Origin: Ashinkailepas kermadecensis
Taxonomy: Eukaryota; Arthropoda; Thecostraca; Neolepadidae
DNA length: 64,000 nt
Direction: 5' to 3'
NCBI GenBank assembly: GCA_034440615.1
Contig: JAOTOM010005142.1
Coordinates: forward strand, 531,001-595,000
Part shown: positions 10,292-21,676 of the stretch, piece by piece
How positions within the stretch are numbered: the first letter of the stretch is position 1
Layout: the number at the start of each line of letters is the position of its first letter
Program-made: the position numbers and the translations under genes
The notes under the pieces: model-generated
The model's input: the letters and a program-made list of their open reading frames with translations, nothing else
What the model was told of the DNA's origin: nothing
The model's database searches: none

Positions 10292-12206
10292 TCTTCCGCC
10301 GAGCCGTTAGCTCTGATACAGCGCTGGCTTCTTGTTGGATCAAAAAGTGGCCGGACTTCCTGCTTCCTGGTGCGATCCAATGGTCACGTCTAGCCGGCCT
10401 GCGCGCCTCTCTTCTGGGGTGATAACGACATGATGGCCTGGCAGAAGGAACATCGCACGCCAGGATTGCAGGCCAATATATTTTAATCATTACCATATAT
10501 CTGCTATAATTAGCGGAGTTTGATGTATAATTTGGTGCTCGTACCTGGATGCCGGTAGCTTGGAATAAACGCTTTGGCGGAGGACGGGTGCCGCTGGAGG
10601 CCACTTGACAATGTGGATATCAGTCCACACCACAACTGGTTGTGACGAGCGCGACCGTATTCCGAGGTAGTCTACTCACGTGTATATACGAAAAGAGTTC
10701 ATCGTTAGGTCGTGATAACTTCGCTCAGAATTAAGAGGTCAGAGGTCAGTCAGTTTTGATTTTTCGGCAGCTTTCAGGACGATATTATCTTCGAAGTAAG
10801 CACATTTCTGTTTACATGAAAGGTTTTTGTGATGGAGCTAAGCCAGAACCCGTCTAGCCGGCACAGTCTGAGAGCCAGTCGATCGGCCTCTGGTCACGTG
10901 GTTTTGTCACAAAACCACGCCACCTGCGTGCCCCGAGGAGGGGTGACTGCGCGGCCGATGTCAGTCTAATGGAGGGTGCCGCGCTGAACAGTTGCTTGCG
11001 GCATACACTGAGTGGGAATGCTGCGAGATAAAGAGGATCCTGGAAACGTGGCATGGAAATGTAATCGATATATCTATGTTTCAGATACGTGGACCATGCT
11101 AGAGGCAGGAGCCCAATTTTGGCCAATTGCGGCCAATTCGGGCTCAAGTTGCGAGACATTTTGTTCTGGCTCGCACGGTAATACTCACTCGGAGCTTTTC
11201 GAGAGGAGACGCTAGTAGGCACCAGAAGACCATGTGTAGACCTCGGGCAAAGTCAGCGGAATTTCCTAGGGTCTCCACCACAAAATTATCTTGCTGAGTA
11301 CATTAATATTTATGACGGCCATCTGAGAACTTGGGAAATGGTCTTCCTCCCACTCCCCGTCTTCAACACCTTGACGAGCACACACACACTTCAGCATAAT
11401 GCTCCCATTAACGCAAATTTACACTTGCTCTGCCTTTGCTTTGCAAAGCACACCATATTTAAGGGCGGCGCAAGTAACCTCTACGGTTCGGTACGCCTCT
11501 ATACTCACTGCTGTCACTCAGTCAATGGCTATCCGAGTTTGTGGTATCTGTTCAAAGTAAGTCCTATCTGAAGCAGTTCGAGAGGGTGAACATAACCCTC
11601 CCCTGGATTTTTTTAGGCAGCTTCTGAACCGTTCACGGTAGCGCTTCGAAATTTAGATGCCTTCAGACAATTGATGAAGCATATTGTGTCAAAAACACTG
11701 GATTCTAATGTTTTAAGGTATCGAAGCTAGAGCAGGTCAAAGTCAGGTCAGGACCTCACTTCGATGTGGTGTGTAGATGTATCTTAAGTTTGTTAAGGTG
11801 CAAGATGCAGCCAAAAGCGAAATGTGGTTGCATATTCAAATGATGAAAGATAAATTCGTCATTGCGAAATGTGACCTCAGGTTAGGCACCTAGGTAAAAT
11901 GAAGAATGGTGCTTGAAAAATGTGTTTGTACGCACATCGTTTTGGCTATTAAATATCCCGATATTTTCTCATCTGTAATATATACAGTGACAATTTATGT
12001 TGCGTAAAGCGTTCCAGGTTTCAAGCTAATGCTTGGTCTAGTCAACATGTCTTCCAGACGATCTAGATATTAAAATACGAACTAATGGGACGCAAAAATT
12101 GCCAAACCAGGTACATTTTGCAGGTCGATTTCACTTTCGATGTAATTGGAGTTTCCAAAATTTAGTTGACGATCTGAGATCTGTGTTGACATTTTTAAAC
12201 TTACTA
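10292..12206. other. Unique sequence, nothing recognised
   Basis: A GC-richer part lies at 10.3-11.0 kb and an AT-richer part after 11.3 kb. A small hairpin, GTGGTTTTG-TCA-CAAAACCAC, lies at about 10898-10918. GGTCA-type motifs (AGGTCAAAGTCAGGTCAGGACC region) occur near 11740. No gene is supported. Confidence 0.45.
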
Positions 12207-12474
12207 AAAACTAGTTCGATGTATTCCAAAATTATCAAAAAGGGTGGAAACAGACGATTTTGCTTTCGTGATATTCATTGCCATATCCTGAATGCCATCT
12301 GCTTCGCAAATTGTCATCTCCAACAGTTCATCACATGTTTCGAGGTATTTGACATGGACGGGATCGGTGACCTTGACCTTTGCACGTGCCATCCGTGTTA
12401 GACTCTCTCTAAATTGCATTTCATCAACATTGAAGCACGAAACCGCATCTGTCTTCCGACCAGGGTCCGAAAAT
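12207..12474 (-). pseudogene. Protein-coding relic shared with 55.34-55.50 kb
   Basis: On the minus strand a frame of about 85-90 codons is open from about 12474 to 12207. It includes the peptides DAVSCFNVDEMQFRESL, KVKVTDPVHVKYLETCDELL and EMTICEADG. The DNA of about 12294-12470 is clearly similar to 55342-55503 on the opposite strand. There the corresponding peptides are NAISCFNID, RVNITDPVKVKYLEM and, after a frame change, MTIYEPDV. Similarity in two diverged copies, with synonymous-looking changes, argues the frame was once translated. I do not recognise the protein. It may be an exon of a duplicated host gene or part of a transposon-encoded protein. The second copy has stops and a frameshift. 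Confidence 0.5.
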
Positions 12475-12785
12475 TATGGTGAATGCAGACGACGGACTAC
12501 GCCCCGATATTAACCTGCCTAACCTGATCTGGGAAGTGAACGAAAAACTATAGAGAGAAATGCTACCAGTAGCCAAGTAGCTCTAATGGTTCCATGAGTG
12601 GCTACATCATGTCGCCTACCGAATTTGTATATGTTGCTTACAAAGACAGCGAGTGTGGGGGTGGGGGATTTGCTTCCACTCTGCACAGCAAGGGTACAGA
12701 ATGATACCCGCACTGCGAGGTTTAAGGCTGTTGCGCTTGGTGTGACAGTGATGCGGATCTTCTAGCGTGTAGAATGTTATTCGTA

Positions 12786-12788
<3 letters not shown>

Positions 12789-12866
<78 letters not shown>
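12789..12866. repeat. (AT)n microsatellite
   Basis: About 38 uninterrupted AT dinucleotides, followed by a short GTATATATATAC tail. Confidence 0.98.
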
Positions 12867-12875
<9 letters not shown>

Positions 12876-13643
12876 CATCATGTCATATTTTTATCTACAT
12901 AGGGCGAAGCCGTATAAAGAGCACATGTACGTGTGCAAGTTACATCCAAACATTGTGTTTGGGGGAAGTATGACAGCAGCAGTCGCTACGCAGTGGAGTC
13001 TCAATAACTAACCAACTAGCAAGCACCGAGCCACCTCGGTGTGCGAGTAGCCTTGGCTGGGTGACAGCACGTTCGTGTAGCGGCGGTGACGTCCCAGTGT
13101 TATGGCAGCTGTCGCGCGGCCGCGGCGTCACCAAGCACCGCTCCATCACGCACTGTCATGACAAAACAGGCCACCTCGTCGTCGTGATCCTGGCAGCCCA
13201 CGGAACAGGTGACCACCAGGCGTGTCGCGTGGTGATAACCGTTGGAAATGGGAGGCGTCATACGATAGCTATATTTTCTTTTTGTCTTCAGGGAGAACAT
13301 TTTGTATCTGAAGAAAACCTGAGGTACTATGAAAATGGTGACACTCGCTTCTCATTAAGGAAGGCACATCGCACTAGGGACATTTGGGCACTCCTCTTTT
13401 GTGTTGTCTTCAGGAGGCTTAGAGTTGGTTTTAAACACCTTAATAATTTGTGACAGTGTCCAACTGTGCCATTCCAATTGGGAAAGAAACACATCGGAAG
13501 GAAAATTTTCTCCAAAAACGTGCACAAAGCGACGACCCTGGGGAACACCATGCACACAAGCCGACCTGTCCGAAGGGCAGCACGTCTACTATGGCAGCAC
13601 CAATCCACTATGGCTGCGGGCTGGTCACGCGACTGCTCTGGCG
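12867..13643. other. Unique sequence, nothing recognised
   Basis: A plus frame of 130 codons (13061-13453) overlaps opposite-strand frames and matches no family I know. I do not call it a gene. Confidence 0.4.
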
Positions 13644-13739
13644 ATTCGCCCTGGTGCTCTTCAGCGATAGTGGAAATTCGCCCTGGTGCTCTTCAGCGAT
13701 AGTGGAGATTCGCCCTGGTGCTCTTCGGCGATGCGTTAG
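13644..13739. repeat. 32-bp tandem repeat, 3 copies
   Basis: Units open ATTCGCCCTGGTGCTCTTCA at 13644, 13676 and 13708. The third unit is diverged at its end. Confidence 0.92.
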
Positions 13740-14410
13740 AAAACCAAGGAACATTCAGATCTGGGTACCATAACTAAGCGATACGACGAAGCTTAGTAAA
13801 TTACTTGGTAACAGTCTTGATGTCATACTCAAATGCGTGCTGTATTCCACCAAAATGGACGGCATTAGTACTATTCGCAAAGTTGGCAGCAATATACCAC
13901 GTCTTACGAGAAGCAATGTATACATCTGTTTAATGATACATCGTTGAATTGGCATGCTACATTAAAATCACCGGTGTTAGTGCCGACAACACTTATTTTG
14001 ACGTATGTTTTGGACTATTTTTCCGGTGAGGAGCATCTGGCCCCAAGAAACCTAGATTTTTACTGGCCATTCATATCATGCTAATCCAGTGGCGCACCTT
14101 GAATTTGCGTCGGAGAGGGGGGGCGGATTTGGAGGGACCCGCCTACTCACATTTTTAAATCACAGGATTTCGACCACTATTTTTTTCGAAGGGGCCATTT
14201 TTTTAAAGAAAAAAATTAGTGACCAACTTAATTGTCCTGTGGAGGTGGCCCAACCTACCACCATCGTTTCTGAGACACCGAATTTCAACCCTAACTACCC
14301 CACCCTGTTCGAAGGTTTTTTCTTTTGGTGATAAGTCACCTCACACTGCTGAAGTTACACCGGTGCAATTATCATTAAAATGTAAAATTTATATATTTGA
14401 GGCATTCTAG

Positions 14411-16630
14411 GTCATAGCGCCCGGTCTCGCCACCACGTCGACGTTCGTATACGTGTACACCCACCTCGCTCACTCGGCGCAGTCTCCATAGCGCCCGGTC
14501 TCGCCACCACGTCGACGTTCGTATACGTGTACACCCACCTCGCTCACTCGGCGCAGTCTCCATAGCGCCCGGTCTCGCCACCACGTCGACGTTCGTATAC
14601 GTGTACACCCACCTCGCTCACTCGGCGCAGTCTCCATAGCGCCCGGTCTCGCCACCACGTCGACGTTCGTATACGTGTACACCCACCTCGCTCACTCGGC
14701 GCAGTCTCCATAGCGCCCGGTCTCGCCACCACGTCGACGTTCGTATACGTGTACACCCACCTCGCTCACTCGGCGCAGTCTCCATAGCGCCCGGTCTCGC
14801 CACCACGTCGACGTTCGTATACGTGTACACCCACCTCGCTCACTCGGCGCAGTCTCCATAGCGCCCGGTCTCGCCACCACGTCGACGTTCGTATACGTGT
14901 ACACCCACCTCGCTCACTCGGCGCAGTCTCCATAGCGCCCGGTCTCGCCACCACGTCGACGTTCGTACACGTGTACACCCACCTCGCTCACTCGGCGCAG
15001 TCTCCATAGCGCCCGGTCTCGCCACCACGTCGACGTTCGTATACGTGTACACCCACCTCGCTCACTCGGCGCAGTCTCCATAGCGCCCGGTCTCGCCACC
15101 ACGTCGACGTTCGTATACGTGTACACCCACCTCGCTCACTCGGCGCAGTCTCCATAGCGCCCGGTCTCGCCACCACGTCGACGTTCGTATACGTGTACAC
15201 CCACCTCGCTCACTCGGCGCAGTCTCCATAGCGCCCGGTCTCGCCACCACGTCGACGTTCGTACACGTGTACACCCACCTCGCTCACTCGGCGCAGTCTC
15301 CATAGCGCCCGGTCTCGCCACCACGTCGACGTTCGTATACGTGTACACCCACCTCGCTCACTCGGCGCAGTCTCCATAGCGCCCGGTCTCGCCACCACGT
15401 CGACGTTCGTATACGTGTACACCCACCTCGCTCACTCGGCGCAGTCTCCATAGCGCCCGGTCTCGCCACCACGTCGACGTTCGTATACGTGTACACCCAC
15501 CTCGCTCACTCGGCGCAGTCTCCATAGCGCCCGGTCTCGCCACCACGTCGACGTTCGTATACGTGTACACCCACCTCGCTCACTCGGCGCAGTCTCCATA
15601 GCGCCCGGTCTCGCCACCACGTCGACGTTCGTATACGTGTACACCCACCTCGCTCACTCGGCGCAGTCTCCATAGCGCCCGGTCTCGCCACCACGTCGAC
15701 GTTCGTACACGTGTACACCCACCTCGCTCACTCGGCGCAGTCTCCATAGCGCCCGGTCTCGCCACCACGTCGACGTTCGTACACGTGTACACCCACCTCG
15801 CTCACTCGGCGCAGTCTCCATAGCGCCCGGTCTCGCCACCACGTCGACGTTCGTACACGTGTACACCCACCTCGCTCACTCGGCGCAGTCTCCATAGCGC
15901 CCGGTCTCGCCACCACGTCGACGTTCGTACACGTGTACACCCACCTCGCTCACTCGGCGCAGTCTCCATAGCGCCCGGTCTCGCCACCACGTCGACGTTC
16001 GTACACGTGTACACCCACCTCGCTCACTCGGCGCAGTCTCCATAGCGCCCGGTCTCGCCACCACGTCGACGTTCGTACACGTGTACACCCACCTCGCTCA
16101 CTCGGCGCAGTCTCCATAGCGCCCGGTCTCGCCACCACGTCGACGTTCGTACACGTGTACACCCACCTCGCTCACTCGGCGCAGTCTCCATAGCGCCCGG
16201 TCTCGCCACCACGTCGACGTTCGTACACGTGTACACCCACCTCGCTCACTCGGCGCAGTCTCCATAGCGCCCGGTCTCGCCACCACGTCGACGTTCGTAC
16301 ACGTGTACACCCACCTCGCTCACTCGGCGCAGTCTCCATAGCGCCCGGTCTCGCCACCACGTCGACGTTCGTATACGTGTACACCCACCTCGCTCACTCG
16401 GCGCAGTCTCCATAGCGCCCGGTCGCCACCACGTCGACGTTCGTATACGTGTACACCCACCTCGCTCACTCGGCGCAGTCTCCATAGCGCCCGGTCGCCA
16501 CCACGTCGACGTTCGTATACGTGTACACCCACCTCGCTCACTCGGCGCAGTCTCCATAGCGCCCGGTCTCGCCACCACGTCGACGTTCGTACACGTGTAC
16601 ACCCACCTCGCTCACTCGGCGCAGTCTCCA
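14411..16630. repeat. 74-bp minisatellite, 30 copies
   Basis: Units open CATAGCGCCCGGTCTCGCCA and are nearly identical. The main variable site is TA[T/C]ACGTGTACAC. In order the units read T for 1-7, C for 8, T for 9-11, C for 12, T for 13-17, C for 18-26, T for 27-29, C for 30. Units 28 and 29 lack TC and are 72 bp. Each unit contains the palindrome ACGTCGACGT, and C-type units contain GTACACGTGTAC. The 70-codon minus-strand frames beginning MYT are array by-products. Confidence 0.98.
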
Positions 16631-18002
16631 CACTTCGTGCGATGCTACAGTTTCTAATATTCCTCCTGCGTTTTGCTAGTTGCTGCCACATGCCACTTGT
16701 GCCATATTTGACGTGATGGAATGCTTCGTATGGGGGTTCGCTGGGAAAATTCGAGTAATTCAATTCGATGATTAGTTCTTTTCTTCCCACATTTTCTGGT
16801 GGTTAGGAAATCCGGATACCCACTGAGCTTTGTTGCACCTCATCTCTATGGTTAAATATGCTCCCGGATTTGCTCCCGAACCGAGGCCCTGGCATGGTGT
16901 CTTTTTATCCTTTGTGTTTTTCTTCGTCTTCGGATGTGCTTTAGGGCTCCAGCCCATTTTTTGTTACGGGTCCGGCACAATTGTAAGTCCCCGACTCTGT
17001 TTAGGGATTGCATTTTTTGTGCAACGCCGATTTTTTAGGCACCGGGGTGTTTTCGAAGACCTCGATGTGTTATATAGTTCCCGGTATTTTTGTTCTTTTT
17101 AGAACCATGTCGTTTTTTTGCGGTCCCCAGCCTGTTTTTGATGCTTTCATGCGGTCTCATGATTCTGGTATGTGTTGAGGGCTAGTGTATTTATGTGTTG
17201 AGGGCTAGTGTATTTTTCCTTTAGTGCTTCCGGTGTGTTTATTTAGGGCTGCAACGCATGTTGCATGGCGCTGCCGCTTTTTGGGAGACTGGAAGGCCCG
17301 GTGCACTTTCGCCTCCCGTTGCGTTCTTATGGTTCCGCTGTGTGTATTTGAGGCTTCTGGTGCACATTTGTGGGGTTCCAGTACGTTTTGGGTGCTCCGG
17401 TGCGACTTCAAGGGCGCTCTGCGCGATTTTTTTTGAATTTCGACTCCCAGCCATATTTTTTGCTGGCTCCTGGCGCCATTTCATTGGGTCCCGCCTTTTT
17501 CAAGTTCCGATACTTTTATTCGGGGACGTGCGCGATTTTTGAAGGCATCTGCTGCTATGTGAGGGGCTCTAGAACGATCTTCCTGGCTCGGACATCTATT
17601 TTTGGGAATACCTCCGTATTTTTCAGGCCTCCTGCTTGATTTTCTTTCGGGTTCCGGTGCGATTGTTCGGGTGACACTGTACCTACGTGGGGCCCTAGAG
17701 GCCAATTTCTCGGAGCCCCGACGGGAATCTTTGATGTTCCTACCGGACGTTGTGAGATTACCGACGGAATTTTGGGTCCATGGCGCGATACTTGGGGGTC
17801 CGATCCGAGTTCGAGGGGTGTGTTGCACTTAGCTTGAGCCCCAGCGCGATTTTGGCTGGCCCGGATGCAAATTTTCGTTTCCCGACGCGAATTTTCTGGG
17901 ACCCACTATATTTATTTGAAACCTCTTAAGCATATTCTGGGGGCCTAACGCGAATTTTGGCGGCCCCAGTGCGATTTTTGGGGACCCGGGCGCGATTCTT
18001 GG

Positions 18003-18055
18003 GAGCCTACCTCTCTCAGGTTGGAGGGGACATTTGCCCCTTTGGTACGCCACTG
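18003..18055. mobile_element. Internal terminus-like sequence within GGCCC array
   Basis: CCTCTCTCAGGTTGGAGGGG, then TTTGCCCCTTTGGTACGCCA and CTG, mirrors the terminus at 19321-19372. On the other strand it reads CAGTGGCGTACCAAAGGGGC, a very typical hAT-type end. About 110 bp of non-repeat sequence follows, then the array resumes. This points to insertion of one element beside another, or an internal duplication of the end. Confidence 0.55.
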
Positions 18056-18109
18056 GGGTTGCTCAAGGAGCTTTTCTTCAGCGATTGCACCATTCAGAGT
18101 ATAAAACCC

Positions 18110-18151
18110 ACCGGATAATTTTCTTTCCGAACCTGTTCGGAATTATCCGGT
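18110..18151. repeat. Stem-loop between the two GGCCC sub-arrays
   Basis: ACCGGATAATT and AATTATCCGGT form an 11-bp stem. Inside it TTCCGAAC and a second arm starting TTCGGAA pair further. It lies in the short non-repeat spacer after the internal terminus. Confidence 0.85.
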
Positions 18152-19380
18152 GCTGGAGTCGATTCGATCGAGTCTCGGTGCGATTTTCTGGGATCGAGTT
18201 CTATTTTGACAGCCCCTGTGCGATATTTTTGGGCCCCGGCACGATTCTTCGGGCTCACGGTGCGATTTTTTGTGGTGCATAGACAAGTTTCTTTTCCGGG
18301 GACCGACTGCTTTATTGGGACGGTTATATTATTGGCGCAATTTTTTAGGCCGCAGAATGACATTCCGGGTAAGAATTTATTTCAGGTGCAAACTGCGACT
18401 TTTGGGGTCCCGGTGCGATCTTTTGGCCCCAGTGTGTTTTTCAAGGACTGCGACGCGATTTTTTTTGGGTACAAGTGCTATTTTTGGGCCCCGGTGTCAT
18501 TTGTTGGGATCCCCGGCGCGAGATTTAGAGGCCTGGACACTTTTTGGCGGTCCAGCACGTTTTCTGGGCTTTTCGCGTGGTTGTTTTCCAGAATGATTTT
18601 CCAAGTCCGGATTGTTTTTCGTTTCCCCGGCTTCATATCCTTTGGGCCCCGATGAGACTTGGGCGGGCCCCGGGTGCGACCTGTCGAGCCAGAAGCGTTA
18701 TTTGCAGGTGCTCGGGCGCGACTTCTTGAGGCCCCCAGACTCGGTGTGATTTTCAAAAGTCCAGCCCGACCTTTTGGGTCCCCATCGTGATTATCAGGAT
18801 CCCTGCACAACATTTGTAGGCCCCGAACCTGATCTTCATGGACCCAGGCGCGAGCTTTTCAGGGCCACAGCGTGATTTTCAGGGGTCGGGGCCGCCTTTT
18901 AGAGGCCCAGGGCTATCTTCATGGGCCCCGGTCCGACTTTTTGGTTCCACAGTGTGACTTCAAGAGCCTTGCATGACTTTTTGGAACCCTGTGTGATTTT
19001 CGGGATGCTCGGTGCGACTTTTGGGGGCCTGGTGCGACTTTTGGGGGGACCCAGGGTATTTTCAGTAGCCGATCACACTTTTTGGAGCCCCCATCGTCAT
19101 TTTATGGGCCCCGAGCTATTTTTCGGAGCCAAAATGTGATCTTCAGGGGTCTCGGTACGATTTTGGGTCACCGACGAATTTTCAGGGGTCGCTGTGCGAC
19201 TTTTTGTGCCCTCAATATGAGTTCCAGGGAATCCTGTGCGTTTTGTGTGGCGCCAGCGGGATTTCTAGTGGGCCCGATGCAATTTTCCGAACTCCGGCGC
19301 GATTTTTGTGGGCCGCAAAGCCTCTCAGGGGAAGGGGGAAATGTACGCTTTGCCCCCTTCGATACTCCACTGTGTTAATC

Positions 19381-21046
19381 TAGCAAATACTTAGCCATCA
19401 TCTAAAGCCATGATCCATTTGGGAAGGCACACACACGCAGATATGTCGCTTAATGAAAACGATTGGGTAGAAGTTCATGAATAGTGAGGATATATTGTGT
19501 AATTGGTGTAATTGCCGTAAATTCTGGTATTATATATTATATTAAAGTATTATATCATTTATTATGTTCATTTATTATATGTTATATTATTATTATTATA
19601 TGGAAGAACTTGCATGTGCTGCGAAAGGAAGTGAATGCGTCGGAAGAGGTATGTGTCAGCTCTGATTTGCTTTCACTTACTTTCGGGTGAGTATAAGCTT
19701 TGCGTTGCAGGGTCATGGGCCTCTCCAAAAGTATATAGAGCGGCACCGGCGAGTGCCGCGTGACATCTCCGGGTGTTCGAGAAGCTGGCGTCCCCCGGTC
19801 GGGAAAAGGCGCCCTTCCGAGAAGGTTCAAGTGTGCTCCCTCGAATTCTTCAGCCAGAAGCGCCCCTCTGAGATAAAAAAAACGCCCAGTTGGAAGGAAA
19901 GGCGCTCCCTGGAAGGCCCGAGTGTGTCAGCTGCCAGCACACCAAGTGTGTCAGCTGTGGAGAACTTCGCTAGGCCTCACCTGGTCTGACCGACAATGAG
20001 TGGTACAGTTTGGCGAGGTCCCCGCAGTCACAGAAATATCACCCAATTGGGATTTGGGGTTAATATCACTTCCAGCAGGCACCAGCAGCCAAATAGTTTC
20101 GCTGCTGGTTGCATTCTAACCGGCAACCTTGACCCTGAATGCTCGATGTCATGCAAATTGGCCGGACGAGTCTAGACATTCGCGCAACACGACGTTCCAT
20201 TAACGTCTGAACGGTTACCGGGAAACCGAGGTTACCGGGAAACCGAGGCGGACGGATTGGATGAATCACACCCATTTACCGCGCACGTTCAACCTGAGGA
20301 TCCATTGTTTAAAACCGCACATATCCATTGTTGTCTGAGCAGGTTTCAGATGTTCAAGTAACACTGACATAAGTTAGGCATTAACGAAGTAATTATGAAG
20401 AGTGATATGCCGGCAATGCTTGAACTGACTTGAAGACACATGGGGGGGTGGGGTTCTGAAAATGATTGGGAGGACACAATACATGAAGGCAACGGTCGGG
20501 TCCAAATGGATTGGGGGAATGCCACATAGGGTCCCATGTTAAAAGTTGGAATCATTGGTAAGACAAAGCCAACATTGATGGGGTGGGGGGAGGCCAGTGC
20601 CCTCCCGAAAGCATACAAAGCTGCACCCTGCACATGAGAGAGGCTTGAAGCAGCATCCTGTCTTGAAATGTGTATTCAAAGGAAGGACACGGTCAACCAT
20701 TGCAGAGTTTTTAGCCCAGACTCTCCAAAACGATAGAAACTTCATCTATGGAATCAGGACAGACCTGCAGGAATATAGCATAACGATAAGATCACCTTAG
20801 TCATTGTCAGCAGGAAATATTCAGTGCGAACTTATCCCTTATACATAGCTTCTACATACGCATTTCTTCAACCTGTAATAACTATGGGATCACCCGTCCC
20901 CATTTTCAAATTTGGTGGACACCTGTCCCTTCTGCCCTGGTTCCCTTGTCTAGCTGTCATCTAGCTGTCAATGTCGCCCTTGGAGGGAGGGGGAACGAAA
21001 TCACAGCCATGCAAAACCATCTAAGTATCTGAGAGTGTTGTTCAAT
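19381..21046. other. Unique sequence, nothing recognised
   Basis: There is an AT-rich stretch at 19490-19600 (TATTAT runs) and an 18-bp direct duplication GGTTACCGGGAAACCGAG at about 20213-20250. Frames of up to 100 codons have no family resemblance. Confidence 0.45.
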
Positions 21047-21505
21047 GTGTCCATCACCGTGCCTTCATGTACCAGTCACGATATTCTGGCGTGCCAGTCA
21101 CCGTACCTTGGTGTACCAGTCACCGTACCTTGGTGTACCAGACACCGTATCTTGGTATGCCAACCACCGTATATTGGTGTACCTGGCACCATATCTCGAG
21201 GTACCTGACACCGTTACTTGGTGTGCCAGTCACCGTACCTTGGTGTGCCAGTCACCGTATGTCGGTGTATCAGTCACCATATCTTGGTGTGCCTGTTACC
21301 GTATCTTGATGTACCGGTCACCGTATCTTGTTGTACCCGTCACCGTACTTTGGTATACCAATCACCGTGTCTTGGTGTGCCGTACATCGTACCTTGGTGT
21401 ATCACTCACCGTATCTTAGTGTACCTGTCACCGTACCTTGATGTATCACTCACCGTATCTTGGTGCACCAGTCACCGTATCTTGATGCACCAGTCACCGT
21501 ACCCG
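21047..21505. repeat. Degenerate 22-bp minisatellite, ~21 copies
   Basis: The unit is near CACCGTACCTTGGTGTACCA plus GT, with many point differences between copies. Its length (1 modulo 3) and lack of stops open several plus frames of 80-131 codons rich in VPVTV/YQSPYLG. I consider them non-coding. Confidence 0.93.
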
Positions 21506-21676
21506 AATGGACAAGTTTCATGTCGGGACAAACCGTATTTTTTTCAAGTTTCACTACTGATTTTTAATTCTAAAGACGATTGGGGCATGCATTTATTTTT
21601 TAAAAGTCCTTAAAGAGCTTAAATAATCATAAAATCACTTCAGAATGCCTCGCTTTGTGATTGGTCAACACATCTG

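Larger units (their letters stand above)
16870..19330. repeat. Degenerate ~28-32-bp GGCCC-rich minisatellite (locus 1)
   Basis: The loose unit is GGTGCGATTTTTGGGGCCCC, recurring about every 28-32 bp over 2.4 kb, perhaps 80 units, each different. Certain units are individually recognisable and reappear at 57.6-58.7 kb: CCATGTCGTTTTTTT near 17106, and CTGTGTGTATTTGAGGC near 17338. The array ends in CCTCTCAGGGGAAGGGGG and then the CAGTGG-type terminus. It is not a simple satellite because it shares ordered variants and an end sequence with a distant locus. Confidence 0.85.
14087..19372. mobile_element. Proposed hAT-like non-autonomous element, ~5.3 kb
   Basis: The left end begins CAGTGGCGCACC at 14087. 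The right end, read from the other strand, begins CAGTGGAGTATC at 19372. Nine of the first twelve bases agree and the CAGTGG start is of hAT type. The eight bases outside the left end are TGCTAATC (14079-14086) and those outside the right end are TGTTAATC (19373-19380). They match at seven of eight positions, with the one difference a transition, as expected of an aged hAT 8-bp target duplication. The interior carries no transposase frame that I can see. It holds about 320 bp of unique DNA, a 74-bp x 30 array (14411-16630), about 240 bp of unique DNA and a degenerate GGCCC-rich array (16870-19330). A second terminus-like sequence at 18003-18055 suggests a nested or dimeric history. The alternative is a chance 7/8 match between unrelated ends. 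Confidence 0.55.

Noticed and set aside
9048..10422. Three overlapping plus frames of 362-420 codons
   Set aside because: They lie in the 37-bp array; all three frames are open because the unit has no stop codon and its length is 1 modulo 3.
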